From contig QCLI01000003.1 in assembly GCA_003214695.1 (NCBI GenBank), positions 62,001-126,000 on the forward strand: 64,000 nt of DNA. Reading direction: 5' to 3'. Made by a program: the position numbers and the translations under genes. The notes under the pieces are model-generated. The model was not told the origin of the DNA and searched no databases. It worked only from the letters and a program-made list of their open reading frames with translations. Of the stretch, positions 1 through 10,303 are shown in pieces; the stretch's first letter is position 1; the number at the start of each line of letters is the position of its first letter. This stretch comes from Prochlorococcus sp. AG-412-P08 (GTDB lineage: Bacteria; Cyanobacteriota; Cyanobacteriia; PCC-6307; Cyanobiaceae).

Positions 1-2
1 AT

Positions 3-848
3 AAAAATACTACATGGCCTTTGAAAGATAGGCTTTTAGGAAGTCCACTTCTTTACAAAGACAACGCAAAGTCTGTTGAAAAATCTATTAATTTTATAAC
101 TTCACATGATGGCTTTACATTAATTGACCTACTAAGTTTTAATAAGAAACACAATCTTTCTAATGGAGAGAATAATCGCGATGGTGAGAATCACAATAAC
201 AGTTGGAACCATGGAGTCGAAGGCCCCAGTACAAAAGAGAGTTTAAATAATGTTAGGAAAAGGCAGCAAAGAAATCTATTGTCAAGCTTATTACTTTCAC
301 CAGGCATACCAATGCTTCTTATGGGTGATGAAGTAGGCAGAAGTCAAGGTGGAAATAATAACTCTTGGTGTCAAGACACATCTCTTGGATGGATGATCTG
401 GGACATCAACAATTGTGATAATGAATTAAGAAGCTTCTTAAAGAAAATCATACAAATCAGGAAAGACTTATCAGGTATATTTAGTCCAGAAACCACACTA
501 TTTACTGAACCTAACCTAACTTATACTTCTCAAGAATTATGGATTCAATGGCATGGGGTAAAAGTTAATTCTCCCGATTGGAGCAGCTGGTCACACACAA
601 TTAGCTATAGCATTAACCAAGGTAAAAAAGGCTCTGTAATATGGCTTGGATTAAATGGATATAATCAATCAATGGAATTCGAATTACCAAAATCAACATC
701 ACGCTGGATGAAAATAATTGACACTTCTTTAATAAAAGAAAAAGAAGTTAGCCCGACGCAGATTTCTAATCAAGATGAAATACAAATAGAAAGTAGAAGT
801 CTTGTATTAATCGTTTCAAAAGATTTCTACAATCCTTCCAAAGCTTAA
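3..848 (+). CDS. glgX: Glycogen debranching enzyme GlgX, C-terminal part (cut by window edge)
   Basis: This is the C-terminal ~280 residues of an isoamylase/GlgX-type debranching enzyme (GH13), which cleaves alpha-1,6 branches of glycogen. The reading frame stays open to base 3, so the TTG at 21 is not the start and the gene begins before the window. Visible GH13 landmarks are the SHDGFTL segment, the NNRDGENHNNSWN stretch, and PGIPMLLMGDEVGRSQGGNNN with the conserved Asp-Glu region, followed by a C-terminal beta domain. No promoter is visible because of the cut. The assignment rests on family motifs and is firm. Confidence 0.9.
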   Translation, partial: KNTTWPLKDRLLGSPLLYKDNAKSVEKSINFITSHDGFTLIDLLSFNKKHNLSNGENNRDGENHNNSWNHGVEGPSTKESLNNVRKRQQRNLLSSLLLSPGIPMLLMGDEVGRSQGGNNNSWCQDTSLGWMIWDINNCDNELRSFLKKIIQIRKDLSGIFSPETTLFTEPNLTYTSQELWIQWHGVKVNSPDWSSWSHTISYSINQGKKGSVIWLGLNGYNQSMEFELPKSTSRWMKIIDTSLIKEKEVSPTQISNQDEIQIESRSLVLIVSKDFYNPSKA

Positions 849-860
849 AATAACTCACTA

Positions 861-931
<71 letters not shown>

Positions 932-1003
932 GCTAAGCACTCAAGATAACCAGTCCAATAATAGGATCTGAAGTTTGTCTTAGCACTACTACATTATTAC
1001 CTC

Positions 1004-2425
1004 GTGCAACCCAATTTAACGAGAGAATCCAAAACCAAGGCCTTAAGTAATGGTGGTCGAAGAAGGTTGATGCTTGCTTATGGCTTAGGTGATGCTGGGA
1101 CTGGCCTTGCTGCTTCTCAGTTGGGGTTCTATTTATTTGCCTTTTTCACTAGTACCGCCGGCTTACCTGCCTTTATAGCAGGGTCTTTACTAATGGTAAT
1201 AAAAATTTGGGACGCAATAAATGATCCTCTTATTGGATGGCTAAGTGATCATACAAAATCAAAGTGGGGGCCTAGGCTTCCCTGGATGATAGTAGGTTCT
1301 GTTCCACTTGGAATTAGTCTTGCAGCTATTTGGTGGGTTCCATCTGGGGGAACATCTGACAAAGTTCTTTATTACGTAGGAATAGCCCTTCTACTGATGA
1401 CTGCTTACACAAGTGTAAACCTTCCATTTGCAGCCTTAGCAACTGAAATAACAGAAGAAACCTCTATTAGAACTCGCTTAAATGCGGCTAGGTTTACAGG
1501 TTCAATACTAGCCTCATTAAGTGGTCTTGTAGTTGCAGCATGGCTTTTGTCTTCAAGTAATAATGGCTTTGTTCAAATGGGTCGAATTACTGGGCTAATA
1601 GCAACTTTTGCGACTTTAGTTTCGTGCTGGGGATTAGCTCCATTTGCAAAGAAAGCAAGGAAGCCAAAGTTTCATGCAGAACCTCTCAATCTCCAAATAA
1701 AAAGAATCTTTAACAACAATCGTTTTATTAAAATAATCTGTCTTTATTTAATGCTTTGGTGTTCCCTTCAATTGATGCAAACTGTCTCTCTAATTTATTT
1801 AGAGCAAGTTATAAATGTGCCCAATCAAATTTCAAAATGGATTCCAATACCTTTTCAAATTAATGCTCTTATTGGTCTTCAATATTGGAGTTTTTTTTCA
1901 AATAGACATGGAAGGATAAAAGCCCTTTCAAAAGGTGTGTTTATATGGATTATCGCATGTCTAATATTAACTTTTTTCCCTCCATTAAAGGCAGGAATGA
2001 GTATGGACATCTTATTAAATTTTAGTACCTTAGAATCATTTAAGATAGCTTTCCTTATAATAATTATTATGCTCCTAGGGTTTGGAGCATCAACCGCTTA
2101 TCTAATCCCTTGGTCATTGCTTCCAGATGCTATAGATGCTGATCCAGACAAGCCAGCAGGAATATACACAGCATGGATGGTTTTAGTGCAAAAGATAGGC
2201 ATTGGTCTCAGCATCCAATTACTTGGTCTTCTACTAAGTTTTGCTGGTTATAAGTCATCAAACAATTGCATTGATCTTGTTAACTGTTCAGAACAGTCAG
2301 CAAGTGCGTTAATAACTATTCGTATATGCATGGGAATAATCCCTTCATTATTAACTGCTTTAGGCTTATTAATAATGAAGAACTGGGTTGGTACTAAACC
2401 TAACAATCAGATCAAAACTACATGA
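1004..2425 (+). CDS. GPH-family (MelB-like) sugar:cation symporter, MFS
   Basis: A 473-residue integral membrane protein with about 12 hydrophobic helices. It resembles the glycoside-pentoside-hexuronide:cation symporter family in the MFS fold. Supporting motifs are the N-terminal GLGDAGTGL segment, the INDPLIGWLSDHTKSKWGPRLPW loop (family-typical D-P-x-x-G-x-x-S-D followed by R and P), and a second-half LLPDAIDADPDKPAG segment. The start is GTG at 1004; no better in-frame start precedes it. Its last codons overlap the next gene by four bases (ATGA), so the two are translated together. Substrate is unknown; the neighbouring glgX suggests sugar handling, but that is only context. Confidence 0.8.
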   Translation: MQPNLTRESKTKALSNGGRRRLMLAYGLGDAGTGLAASQLGFYLFAFFTSTAGLPAFIAGSLLMVIKIWDAINDPLIGWLSDHTKSKWGPRLPWMIVGSVPLGISLAAIWWVPSGGTSDKVLYYVGIALLLMTAYTSVNLPFAALATEITEETSIRTRLNAARFTGSILASLSGLVVAAWLLSSSNNGFVQMGRITGLIATFATLVSCWGLAPFAKKARKPKFHAEPLNLQIKRIFNNNRFIKIICLYLMLWCSLQLMQTVSLIYLEQVINVPNQISKWIPIPFQINALIGLQYWSFFSNRHGRIKALSKGVFIWIIACLILTFFPPLKAGMSMDILLNFSTLESFKIAFLIIIIMLLGFGASTAYLIPWSLLPDAIDADPDKPAGIYTAWMVLVQKIGIGLSIQLLGLLLSFAGYKSSNNCIDLVNCSEQSASALITIRICMGIIPSLLTALGLLIMKNWVGTKPNNQIKTT

Positions 2426-3168
2426 AGACTCCTCGCTGGATCAAAAGACTTGGTAGCAGCTTGATTATCGGTGGCCAAGCTGTTACTGCTGCTGCAAAGG
2501 GACACTTCAATGCTTCAGATCTAACTGATCAGCTGATGGAAGCAGGTCCAGCAAGTTTTCTTATTGTTCTAATTACAGGGGTCTCAGCAGGGACTGTCTT
2601 CAATATCCAGGTCGCCGCAGAATTAAGCAGACAAGGACTTGGTTCGGAAGTAGGAGGTTTACTTGCAATCGGTTTAGCAAGAGAAATTGCACCCCTGCTA
2701 ACTGCAACACTTCTTACAGGGAAAGTAGCAACCGCATACGCAGCTCAACTTGGCACCATGAAAGTTACTGAACAAATTGATGCAATTACAATGTTAAAAA
2801 CCGATCCTGTGGAATACCTTGTAGTCCCTAGACTAATAGCAATGATTGTAATGGCACCTTTACAGTGCTTACTCTTTTTTTCAGTAGCCTTATGGAGTGG
2901 TCAAGTTAGCAGTACTGCTTTCTACAGTATTCCTCCAAATATTTTTTGGAATTCTGTTAAAAGCTGGATTGCTATAAGCGACCTACCTTTCATGCTTATC
3001 AAGGCTATTGTATTTGGTCTCCAAATTGCAGTAATAGCATGTGGCTGGGGGCTTACTACTAGAGGTGGAGCAAAAGAAGTGGGCACTAGCACTACTGGGG
3101 CTGTAGTAATGACACTCCTAACTGTTTCCCTCATGGATGTTGTTTTAACTAAAGTTTTATTTAGCTAA
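2422..3168 (+). CDS. mlaE: MlaE/YrbE-type ABC transporter permease
   Basis: A 248-residue membrane protein of the MlaE (DUF140) permease family, the membrane part of ABC systems that move phospholipids between inner and outer membranes (TGD1-like in chloroplasts). Seen directly: the EAGPASFLIVLITGVSAGTV opening, the SRQGLGSEVGGLLAIGLAREIAP segment, the LGTMKVTEQIDAI motif that defines the family, and a Gly-rich end with TTRGGAKEVGTSTTGAVV. It overlaps the upstream transporter by ATGA and is followed five bases later by a DUF3119 gene, a common cyanobacterial pairing. No ATPase or MCE protein is encoded nearby. Confidence 0.9.
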   Translation: MKTPRWIKRLGSSLIIGGQAVTAAAKGHFNASDLTDQLMEAGPASFLIVLITGVSAGTVFNIQVAAELSRQGLGSEVGGLLAIGLAREIAPLLTATLLTGKVATAYAAQLGTMKVTEQIDAITMLKTDPVEYLVVPRLIAMIVMAPLQCLLFFSVALWSGQVSSTAFYSIPPNIFWNSVKSWIAISDLPFMLIKAIVFGLQIAVIACGWGLTTRGGAKEVGTSTTGAVVMTLLTVSLMDVVLTKVLFS

Positions 3169-3173
3169 TTACT

Positions 3174-3581
3174 ATGACTTCTTCATCAAACAAAGGCGCC
3201 TCTGAGGAGGTAATATTAAAACCAATGTATAGGTTACCTGTACTAATCATATTAACTGGTCTGATTATTTTATTAACACCTGCAGCCAAATGGATCGCAC
3301 TAACTATAAGTATATTTGGCCTATTTCTACTAATTCAGTCCTTAACTCTTAAATTAAAGTTCACATCAAAGGATCTAATTGTTTTACAGTTAGATAAAGA
3401 AATAAGGCGTTTTCCCTATGATCAATGGCTAGCTTGGAGAATCTTCTTTCCTAAATTACCCGGCATACTTTACTTTAGAGAAACAGCAAGCCCTCACTTA
3501 TTACCAATTTTATTTGACGAGGAAATGCTTGAAAGCCAATTAAGGGAACGTCTTGGCTCTCTAGAAATAAAAAACGAATAA
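3174..3581 (+). CDS. DUF3119 family membrane protein
   Basis: A 135-residue cyanobacterial protein with two hydrophobic helices near the N terminus (about residues 22-60), followed by a soluble region that includes LDKEIRRFPYDQWLAWRIFFP and FRETASPHLLPILFDE. This layout matches DUF3119 proteins, which often sit next to MlaE-type permeases. It starts five bases after mlaE, so it probably belongs to the same transcript. Function is not known; a helper role for the permease is inference. Confidence 0.75.
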   Translation: MTSSSNKGASEEVILKPMYRLPVLIILTGLIILLTPAAKWIALTISIFGLFLLIQSLTLKLKFTSKDLIVLQLDKEIRRFPYDQWLAWRIFFPKLPGILYFRETASPHLLPILFDEEMLESQLRERLGSLEIKNE

Positions 3582-3624
3582 ATTTAGATTTTAGCAACCT
3601 TAACTTTTTACTGAAATTGAATTA

Positions 3625-4653
3625 ATGACTGAAGCTGATCTCCCCAAGAACCATGAATCCCAAGCAGAGCCAAATAATCAAGACTCAAGAGCCATAAAAG
3701 AAGACGATAATAAAGTGTCAACCTTGTTATCTCAAGAAAATAACAAAGTTACTAATCAAAGTTCCAGTGTAGATCCATCTAAGGAGATCTTGCGACTTGC
3801 TTTAAAAGATCTGCAAGAAAAACGGTGCTGCTTAGAGCAAGAAATAGAAATTCTAGAGAAGAGAAAACAGACGGTAGAGAAAGAGGTTTCAACAACTTTC
3901 TCAGGACAATCAGATTCAATTGCAAGAAGAGTTAAAGGTTTTCAAGAATATTTAGCTGGTGCACTTCAAGATTTAAGCAACTCAGTAGAACAACTTGACC
4001 TAATAGCAAAACCGGTAATAGTCACGCCATCTCCTCTTGATCAAACTAAAGCCAAAGAATCTGAAGAAGAAAATAAAGAAGAAGTAATTGTCGCTAGTTC
4101 GGCAATAGCAGATACCTTTAAACCCGACAAGGAATTAATTCTTCAGCTACTTGGTCAATACTTACAAGGTCCAGATTACTATGCAGATCCATGGAAATTC
4201 AGGAGAAGTTTAGAACCTCAAGATGCAGAAATTTTGGAAGATTGGTTTTTTAATATGGGAGGGAGAGGAGCCCAACCTAGTAGAGGGAATAGGCCACGAA
4301 ATGTTCTCGTATCAGCTGCATTAATTGCAATTCTAGGTGAATTATATGGAGACCGATTTCAAGCACTTGTCCTAGCCAGCCAACCAGAACGATTAGGAGA
4401 GTGGCGACGAGGCCTTCAAGATGCTTTAGGTCTAAATAGAGAAGACTTCGGACCTAACAGCGGGGTTGTTCTTTTTGAAAGATCAGAACCTCTAATTGAA
4501 AGAGCAGATCGCTTAGAAGCAGCAAATGAGGTGCCATTAATTCTTATAGATGCTTCAGAACAAAGCATTGAAATACCTATCCTTCAATTCCCTATATGGC
4601 TTACGTTTGCAGCAACTCCTGATGAACTTTATATTGAAGAAGAATTGATTTAA
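3625..4653 (+). CDS. DUF3086 domain protein with coiled coil
   Basis: A 342-residue soluble protein. Residues 1-55 are polar and low in complexity. Residues about 55-95 form a Glu/Lys/Arg/Leu coiled coil, and a second helical stretch covers the next 40 residues. From about residue 165 to the end lies a folded domain with [42 protein letters not shown] and a FPIWLTFAA end, matching the cyanobacterial DUF3086 family. Function is unknown. It follows DUF3119 by about 40 bases on the same strand and is followed 13 bases after its stop by the plsY reading frame. Confidence 0.75.
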   Translation: MTEADLPKNHESQAEPNNQDSRAIKEDDNKVSTLLSQENNKVTNQSSSVDPSKEILRLALKDLQEKRCCLEQEIEILEKRKQTVEKEVSTTFSGQSDSIARRVKGFQEYLAGALQDLSNSVEQLDLIAKPVIVTPSPLDQTKAKESEEENKEEVIVASSAIADTFKPDKELILQLLGQYLQGPDYYADPWKFRRSLEPQDAEILEDWFFNMGGRGAQPSRGNRPRNVLVSAALIAILGELYGDRFQALVLASQPERLGEWRRGLQDALGLNREDFGPNSGVVLFERSEPLIERADRLEAANEVPLILIDASEQSIEIPILQFPIWLTFAATPDELYIEEELI

Positions 4654-4666
4654 TGAGGCAGAAACA

Positions 4667-5269
4667 ATTACTATCAAACTTTTTTTATTATTCATTAGTT
4701 ATTTTCTTGGATCTATTCCAAGTGGATATCTTGCTGGGAAATGGATATCTGGAATAGACCTTAGAGAAAAAGGTTCTGGGTCTACTGGTGCGACAAATGT
4801 CTTAAGACATGTGGGCAAGATCCCTGCATTAATTGTTTTCTTATTAGATGTTGGCAAAGGTACCTCTGCAATAATGTTATCCAAAGCATTTCTCTTAGAT
4901 CAGAACTGGCAAGTAATTGCAGGTCTTGCTGCTATAACAGGGCATATCTGGCCAATTTGGTTAAAAGGGAAAGGTGGGAAAGCTGTAGCTACTGGACTTG
5001 GAATATTTCTTGGAATCTCTTGGAAAGTTGGGCTTGGTTCTTTAGGTATATTTCTTATGATTTTAAGTATTTGGAAAATAGTTTCTTTATCAAGTATCTG
5101 TGCTGCGATAAGTCTCCCAATAATAATGGCTTTTGCCTTAGGGGATAACTTGTCAATTTCTTATATGCTAATTAGTCTAATTGCAATGACACTTGTTCTA
5201 TGGAGACATCGAACAAATTTTATTAGATTAATTAAAGGAGAAGAGCCAAAGATAGGCAATAGAAGTTAG
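4667..5269 (+). CDS. plsY: Glycerol-3-phosphate acyltransferase PlsY (non-standard start)
   Basis: PlsY acylates glycerol-3-phosphate from acyl-phosphate, the first step of phospholipid synthesis, in the cytoplasmic membrane. Family motifs are clear: [23 protein letters not shown], and [12 protein letters not shown], with several hydrophobic helices. The frame is open from 4649, yet there is no ATG, GTG or TTG before 4811, which lies past the first two motifs. Homologues start a few residues before the LLFISYFLG helix. ATT at 4667, eight bases after a GAGG, is the best start; ATC at 4673 is an alternative. Another option is ATG at 4653 followed by slippage on the seven-T run at 4680-4686. It converges on pyrF, overlapping its stop codon. 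Confidence 0.88.
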   Translation: MTIKLFLLFISYFLGSIPSGYLAGKWISGIDLREKGSGSTGATNVLRHVGKIPALIVFLLDVGKGTSAIMLSKAFLLDQNWQVIAGLAAITGHIWPIWLKGKGGKAVATGLGIFLGISWKVGLGSLGIFLMILSIWKIVSLSSICAAISLPIIMAFALGDNLSISYMLISLIAMTLVLWRHRTNFIRLIKGEEPKIGNRS

Positions 5270-6006
5270 TTAGCGAGCATTTCAGAGCATATTCGCTTAA
5301 AGGCCTTATCAGGCTCACTTGCTCTGGTTATTTCTCTTCCTATTACTAGTTTTGATGATCCCGCATTTAAAGCTTTATATGGAGTCATGACTCTTACTTG
5401 ATCATCTAAGTTCACACCTAAAGAACGTATACCTGGTGTGATTAATTGAAAAGGTTCTGGGAAAGAATTACGTAATTGATTTACTTCCATTGGAGAGCAA
5501 ATACATCCTCCAATACCTGCGTCAAAAGCTAGTTGAGCAAAAAAACTAACTCTTTCACTTAATGTTTGGTTAATAGCGAGTTCTTGAGCAAATCCTTCTT
5601 GATCCCAGCTAGTCAAGACAGTAACTGCCAGAAGCGTCGGTGGAGGGAGTCCTGCATCATTTGCACCTTTAATCGCTGATTGATTTGATTCTCGCAATCC
5701 TTTAATACCAGCGGAGGCATGAACAGTGATCAATTCCGCACCTGTTTGTGCTGCTTGATAGCAAGCTTTTGCCATTGTCATAGGAATATCATGAAACTTA
5801 AGATCTAAAAAGACCTTTTTATCTAAGTCCCTTAATTTATAGATAACTTCAGGTCCCAAAAGCGTAAAAAGTTCCAGTCCTACTTTGACCCAGACTAAAT
5901 CTGGGAGTCTGTCAAGAAGGCAGAACATCTCAATCTCACTCATCTGATCAAGAGCAAGAATTAGTTTTTCTTCAGGCTTAAATGAAAAGATCATTGAATT
6001 AATCAA
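5266..6006 (-). CDS. pyrF: Orotidine 5'-phosphate decarboxylase
   Basis: A 246-residue enzyme that converts OMP to UMP, the last step of de novo pyrimidine synthesis. Seen: LILALDQM at the N terminus, the catalytic [15 protein letters not shown] segment (Asp-x-Lys-x-x-Asp type), [10 protein letters not shown], and PGIRSLG...DDQVRV with the phosphate-binding VIGREIT end. Length fits the family. It lies just downstream of tyrS on the same strand (11-base gap), so the two are probably co-transcribed. Its stop codon overlaps that of plsY on the other strand. Confidence 0.95.
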   Translation of the reverse strand: MINSMIFSFKPEEKLILALDQMSEIEMFCLLDRLPDLVWVKVGLELFTLLGPEVIYKLRDLDKKVFLDLKFHDIPMTMAKACYQAAQTGAELITVHASAGIKGLRESNQSAIKGANDAGLPPPTLLAVTVLTSWDQEGFAQELAINQTLSERVSFFAQLAFDAGIGGCICSPMEVNQLRNSFPEPFQLITPGIRSLGVNLDDQVRVMTPYKALNAGSSKLVIGREITRASEPDKAFKRICSEMLAN

Positions 6007-6017
6007 CTAATGGTTAA

Positions 6018-7271
6018 TTACTTAGATAATCTTCGGAAAATCTTCTTCCCTAATTGCAATACCTTCCCAATAAGCTCTTTATTCTCTAAAAATTCAAAAT
6101 TCGGATCAATAATTTTTTCTCCATTTAAGCGAACTCCTCCACCTTGTATTTTTCTTCTTGCTTCACTACTGCTAGGACATAATCCCAAAGAACTCAACAA
6201 ATAAAAAGCTTTGACTGGGAATTTAATTTTGGCAAGAGAAAGTTCAGGGACAGCCTCGGCTTTATTTTGAACACCTGCGACAAGATTTGATGAATCTGCT
6301 TGAGCAATCTTCGCTAAAGATAAGCCATGAAATTTTGCTGTGACATTCAAAGCCATGAACTTCTGAAGTTCTCTAGGGTTATCGCTAAGATTACTTAAAT
6401 CACAATCAGTTAGCAGAGTCAGGTAATTAAGAATTTGATTGTCTGGAACTTTTTCTAATTTTGAATACATTGAAAGAGCATCTTCATAAAGGCCAACAGT
6501 ATTACCTATACTTTTGCTCATTTTTTGAATACCATCTACCCCAACAAGAATCGGAAGCAATAATCCAAACTGAGGGCTTTGATCAAAATGACGCTGCATA
6601 TCTCTTCCCATAGCTACATTAAACTTTTGATCTACTCCTCCAAGCTCAATATCTGCCTCAACCGCAACAGAGTCATAGCCTTGAAATAATGGATATAAAA
6701 ACTCATGCAAAGCTATAGACGTGCCAGAGGAGTAACGATTAGCGAATTCTTCTTTGGCAAGCATTTGACCAACAGTTGACTTACTTAAAAGATTAATAAT
6801 TTTTGCCATATCAAAATCTTCCAGCCATTCACTATTTTTTCTAATTTCAAGTCGCCCTTTAGTCTCAAAATCTAAGAGGGAAAGATCCTTTGACTTGCCA
6901 TAACCCAATTGTTCAAGATATGTCTTTGCATTAGCCTCAACCAACTCAGAAGATAATTGAACACGTGTTTTATTTTTTCCAGTTGGGTCGCCAATTCTCG
7001 CTGTAAAGTCACCGATAATTAATACAGCTGTATGTCCTGCATCTTGAAAGGCTCTCAATTTTCGAAAAATGATGCTATGGCCCAAATGAATATCAGAGCC
7101 AGTTGGATCAATTCCAAGCTTCACCCTAAGTGGCCTATTAAGTCTAGAAGCCTCAGAAAGTTTCAACACTAGGTTCTGGTTTGGATCTAGGCTTGAAGTT
7201 CCAGCCAATGGGAATAAGTCTTCTATCCCTCGTGAAAGCCAATCTGGCAAAGAAGAAAGTAGCTCAGACAT
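6018..7271 (-). CDS. tyrS: Tyrosyl-tRNA synthetase
   Basis: A 417-residue class I aminoacyl-tRNA synthetase that charges tRNA-Tyr. The HIGH signature is present as HLGHS at residues 62-66 and the KMSKS loop appears exactly as KMSKS after [14 protein letters not shown]-terminal S4 RNA-binding domain ([19 protein letters not shown]) completes the protein, and the length matches the longer TyrZ-like group. The gene precedes pyrF on the minus strand and follows the DUF1825 gene. Confidence 0.96.
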   Translation of the reverse strand: MSELLSSLPDWLSRGIEDLFPLAGTSSLDPNQNLVLKLSEASRLNRPLRVKLGIDPTGSDIHLGHSIIFRKLRAFQDAGHTAVLIIGDFTARIGDPTGKNKTRVQLSSELVEANAKTYLEQLGYGKSKDLSLLDFETKGRLEIRKNSEWLEDFDMAKIINLLSKSTVGQMLAKEEFANRYSSGTSIALHEFLYPLFQGYDSVAVEADIELGGVDQKFNVAMGRDMQRHFDQSPQFGLLLPILVGVDGIQKMSKSIGNTVGLYEDALSMYSKLEKVPDNQILNYLTLLTDCDLSNLSDNPRELQKFMALNVTAKFHGLSLAKIAQADSSNLVAGVQNKAEAVPELSLAKIKFPVKAFYLLSSLGLCPSSSEARRKIQGGGVRLNGEKIIDPNFEFLENKELIGKVLQLGKKIFRRLSK

Positions 7272-7317
7272 AAGAATCTTCTCTAACCAAATGAGCTGTT
7301 ATTGATAAAAACACTAT

Positions 7318-7644
7318 TTAAGGTTGAGATGCATCAAGTTCAGATCTCATTCTATCTAACGTAAAATTCATCTGATCAAACATTTGATCTGGAGTCATAC
7401 CAAACTGACCTAATTGTGTCTTTAATTGTTCTACCGTCATCTTTGCCTGAAAATCTTCGGAAAGCTCAAATCTTTTCATGAAAACCTTATATCGCTCCAT
7501 CAAAGACTCCATTTTAGAAATAAACATTTTTTTACCTTCTCGGTCGAATTTTCCATAATCACCTCCTAACTTCATTAGGTTCTGATAGTCCAGGAAGAGA
7601 CTTCTTGCCTCTTCCTGGACTATCTCGGATTCAAAAAACGCCAT
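7318..7644 (-). CDS. DUF1825 family protein
   Basis: A 108-residue, mostly helical soluble protein found across cyanobacteria. Landmarks are MAFFESEIVQEEARSLFLDY at the start and FGMTPDQMFDQMNFTLDRMR near the end. I chose the ATG at 7644 because homologues begin MAFF; an ATG six codons upstream adds an unconserved LRYRH. Function is not known. It sits upstream of tyrS on the same strand. Confidence 0.85.
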   Translation of the reverse strand: MAFFESEIVQEEARSLFLDYQNLMKLGGDYGKFDREGKKMFISKMESLMERYKVFMKRFELSEDFQAKMTVEQLKTQLGQFGMTPDQMFDQMNFTLDRMRSELDASQP

Positions 7645-7823
7645 ATGTCTATACCTCAACAATTAAAAACTTTCTCAATGAGCTTAGAATTGACATTACT
7701 AATAATTCCTCCAAGTCTGAAACGATTTAATGAAAAAAGCAAATCATATTGCATCCCAATTATAATTAATTCTATACAGCTAATTCTTCTTGAAAAGTAG
7801 GGAACACCAAACCACTCATTGAA

Positions 7824-8417
7824 ATGAACGGATCAAAAGGTCAAAAGGAATTATTTACTCAAGAGGATTTCAATAAAAACCCAATCTCATTAAACGACGA
7901 GCTGAGCTTTTCTAAAGATCTAATAAGAGCATGGCAACAAAGAATTCACACTTATCAGGAACCTCATTTTGCAAAAGCAGAAACAACTCCTATCCAACAA
8001 TCTATTTTTCAAACCGTAGGGGTTGAAGCAATCGAGACCAGTCCTAGTCCACAAGACCTAGTTCCTTTACCACTTAATTTCTGGAGATGGCCTCAAAACC
8101 CTCACAATGGTCCAGCTATATACCTAGTAATGGATAAGCCCAAAAACTTAGAATTTCATATTCTTCTATACATAGGTGAAACTATTGCATCTGATAAGCG
8201 CTGGAAAGGCGATCACGATTGCAAACAATATCTTCAAGCATATTCTGAAGCTTGTAATAAGGCTGACTTAAAAACCCAACTAAGCATTCGTTTTTGGAAA
8301 GATGTACCTCATGAAACGACATGCAGAAGAAATTTAGAAAAACAACTTATTCATAAATGGCTCCCAGCATTTAACAAAGAAACCAGAAGTTTTTGGAACA
8401 CACCTTTTACTAACTAG
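7824..8417 (+). CDS. GIY-YIG nuclease-like protein
   Basis: A 197-residue protein. The C-terminal half looks like a divergent GIY-YIG nuclease fold: GPAIYLVMD is followed by LLYIGET (the GIY and YIG strands), then an RWKGDHDC segment, and the predicted catalytic Glu in NLEKQLIHKWLPAFNKE. The N-terminal ~90 residues are variable. Similar proteins occur in other picocyanobacteria as conserved hypotheticals. Whether it cuts DNA is untested and the nuclease call is inference from motif spacing. It sits alone upstream of pepA. Confidence 0.6.
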   Translation: MNGSKGQKELFTQEDFNKNPISLNDELSFSKDLIRAWQQRIHTYQEPHFAKAETTPIQQSIFQTVGVEAIETSPSPQDLVPLPLNFWRWPQNPHNGPAIYLVMDKPKNLEFHILLYIGETIASDKRWKGDHDCKQYLQAYSEACNKADLKTQLSIRFWKDVPHETTCRRNLEKQLIHKWLPAFNKETRSFWNTPFTN

Positions 8418-8462
8418 GTTCCTTAAGCCAAACAGTTAGCATTATTAAAAACCAAAAAACAC

Positions 8463-9941
8463 ATGCAAATCACAGTACAAACTAACAATCTTCGCAATTG
8501 GTCAGGGTCCGTTCTTGTAATAGGGCTATTTGAAGAGAAGGTTCAATTGCAGCTTGAGGTTTTAAATGGAATATCCGACCCTACTTCAATAGCAAAGCAT
8601 CTAGATGACAAAGATTTTTCTGGCAAAACTGGCGAGAGAGTCCATATCCAAATCTTGGGAGATTCACCCAAAAAACTAGTATTCATAGGTCTAGGGGACC
8701 CTGAGAAGCTCCTGTTAAATGATCTTCGTGAAGGTGCTGCCCTTGCCGCTAGGGAAAGTCTGGATTCAGATGGTGCGATGGGTGTTGTTTTCCCTTGGGG
8801 GCGATTTGAATCAAGCATTGCTGCAAAAGCAGTAGCTGAATCTATTCGTCTGTCTTTTTTTAAGGATCAACGATTCCAAAGTGATCCAAAGACTAGGAAA
8901 CACCCAGTCAAGATTGATTTAATTGGAATCTCGGAAAATATTGAAGAAACCTTCAAGAAAGTAAATTCGATTTGTGCAGGAGTAGAACTTGCTAGAGAGC
9001 TTGTAGGCGCTCCACCTAATGAATTGACTCCAGGAGGCCTGGCGAACAAAGCAATTGAAATAGCAAAAGAGTTTAAATTAGAATGCACAATCCTTGAGAG
9101 AAAGGATTGTGCAAAGGAAGGCATGGGAGCTTACTTAGCAGTTGCTAAAGGTTCTGACTTAGATCCCAAATTTATTCACCTCATCTACAAACCCTCAGGA
9201 CAAGTCTTGCGAAGAATTGCACTCGTAGGGAAGGGGCTAACCTTTGATTCTGGTGGATATAACTTAAAAGTTGGTGCGTCTAAAATAGAAATGATGAAAT
9301 ACGATATGGGTGGAAGTGCTTCTGTACTTGGTGCTGCCCGTTCAATTGGAGAGATTGCACCAAAAGGAACTGAAATTCACTTTATAATTGCTTCTTGTGA
9401 AAACATGGTTAACGGATCTGCCGTTCACCCAGGAGACATAGTTCAAGCTTCTAATGGCAAAACAATTGAAATAAACAACACTGACGCAGAAGGAAGATTG
9501 ACGCTCGCAGATGCACTCACCTATGCTTGCAAGCTTAAACCTGATGTCATAATTGACTTAGCAACACTTACAGGCGCTTGCGTAGTTGCTCTAGGTGAGC
9601 AAATTGCAGGTCTATGGGCTAACAACGATGAACTTGCTGAGGAATTAAAAGAAGCGTCAAGTTCTTGTGGAGAAAATCTTTGGAGAATGCCTCTGCAATC
9701 AAGTTACAAAGAAGGTCTAAAGTCGATGCTCGCTGATATTAAAAATACTGGTCCTCGAGCAGGTGGGTCAATCACTGCTGCTCTATTCCTCAGAGAATTT
9801 GTTGAGAAAGATATAGCTTGGGCACATATTGACATTGCGGGCACATGTTGGACAGATAAAGGTTTTGGGGTAAATCCTGCAGGAGCAACTGGTTATGGCG
9901 TACAAACCCTCGTCAACTGGGCATGCAATCAGAATAACTAA
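8463..9941 (+). CDS. pepA: Leucyl aminopeptidase (M17)
   Basis: A 492-residue cytosolic metallo-aminopeptidase that removes N-terminal residues from peptides. The M17 core is intact: VGKGLTFDSGGYNLK carries metal and catalytic residues, MKYDMGGSA follows, and NNTDAEGRLTLADAL is the signature with the metal-binding Asp and Glu and the catalytic Arg. The N-terminal macro-like domain (residues ~1-165) is also present and the length is normal. The start ATG at 8463 is the only sensible one. Confidence 0.96.
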   Translation: MQITVQTNNLRNWSGSVLVIGLFEEKVQLQLEVLNGISDPTSIAKHLDDKDFSGKTGERVHIQILGDSPKKLVFIGLGDPEKLLLNDLREGAALAARESLDSDGAMGVVFPWGRFESSIAAKAVAESIRLSFFKDQRFQSDPKTRKHPVKIDLIGISENIEETFKKVNSICAGVELARELVGAPPNELTPGGLANKAIEIAKEFKLECTILERKDCAKEGMGAYLAVAKGSDLDPKFIHLIYKPSGQVLRRIALVGKGLTFDSGGYNLKVGASKIEMMKYDMGGSASVLGAARSIGEIAPKGTEIHFIIASCENMVNGSAVHPGDIVQASNGKTIEINNTDAEGRLTLADALTYACKLKPDVIIDLATLTGACVVALGEQIAGLWANNDELAEELKEASSSCGENLWRMPLQSSYKEGLKSMLADIKNTGPRAGGSITAALFLREFVEKDIAWAHIDIAGTCWTDKGFGVNPAGATGYGVQTLVNWACNQNN

Positions 9942-9967
9942 CTTAGATTCCTTCTATAAGTCTTTCT

Positions 9968-10183
9968 TTAAGAAGCTTTAGCCAAAATGTTTCTTCTAAA
10001 AATAGAATCTCTTCTTTCTAGAAGTAAATTACTTTCCGGTTTTTCTAAGCAATGAATCTGCCAATTGGCTTTCTTAGAGCAAGTCAATAAGATCCTCTGA
10101 AGATCATCAGATGCATTCTTTGTAGTCAAATATGGTCCAATGAATCTTTTCGAGAAACCATCTTGAATAATTACTAAGTACAT
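9968..10183 (-). CDS. Small conserved hypothetical protein
   Basis: A 71-residue polar protein beginning MYLVIIQDGFSKRFIGPYLT, with TKNASDDLQRIL and a basic end. I do not recognise a named family. It looks like a small alpha/beta protein, and codon use resembles its neighbours. It converges with pepA, ending 26 bases from the pepA stop. Function unknown. Confidence 0.6.
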   Translation of the reverse strand: MYLVIIQDGFSKRFIGPYLTTKNASDDLQRILLTCSKKANWQIHCLEKPESNLLLERRDSIFRRNILAKAS

Positions 10184-10303
10184 TTCACCTCAATAAACTC
10201 ATGAGGGATGATATTTTCAAGAAAAGGAATAACAAAAGAAATCACCAAGATCTTAATCACAGAACATAATTTTTTATTATTTTCTTAAGATTCAGGGCAA
10301 GTA

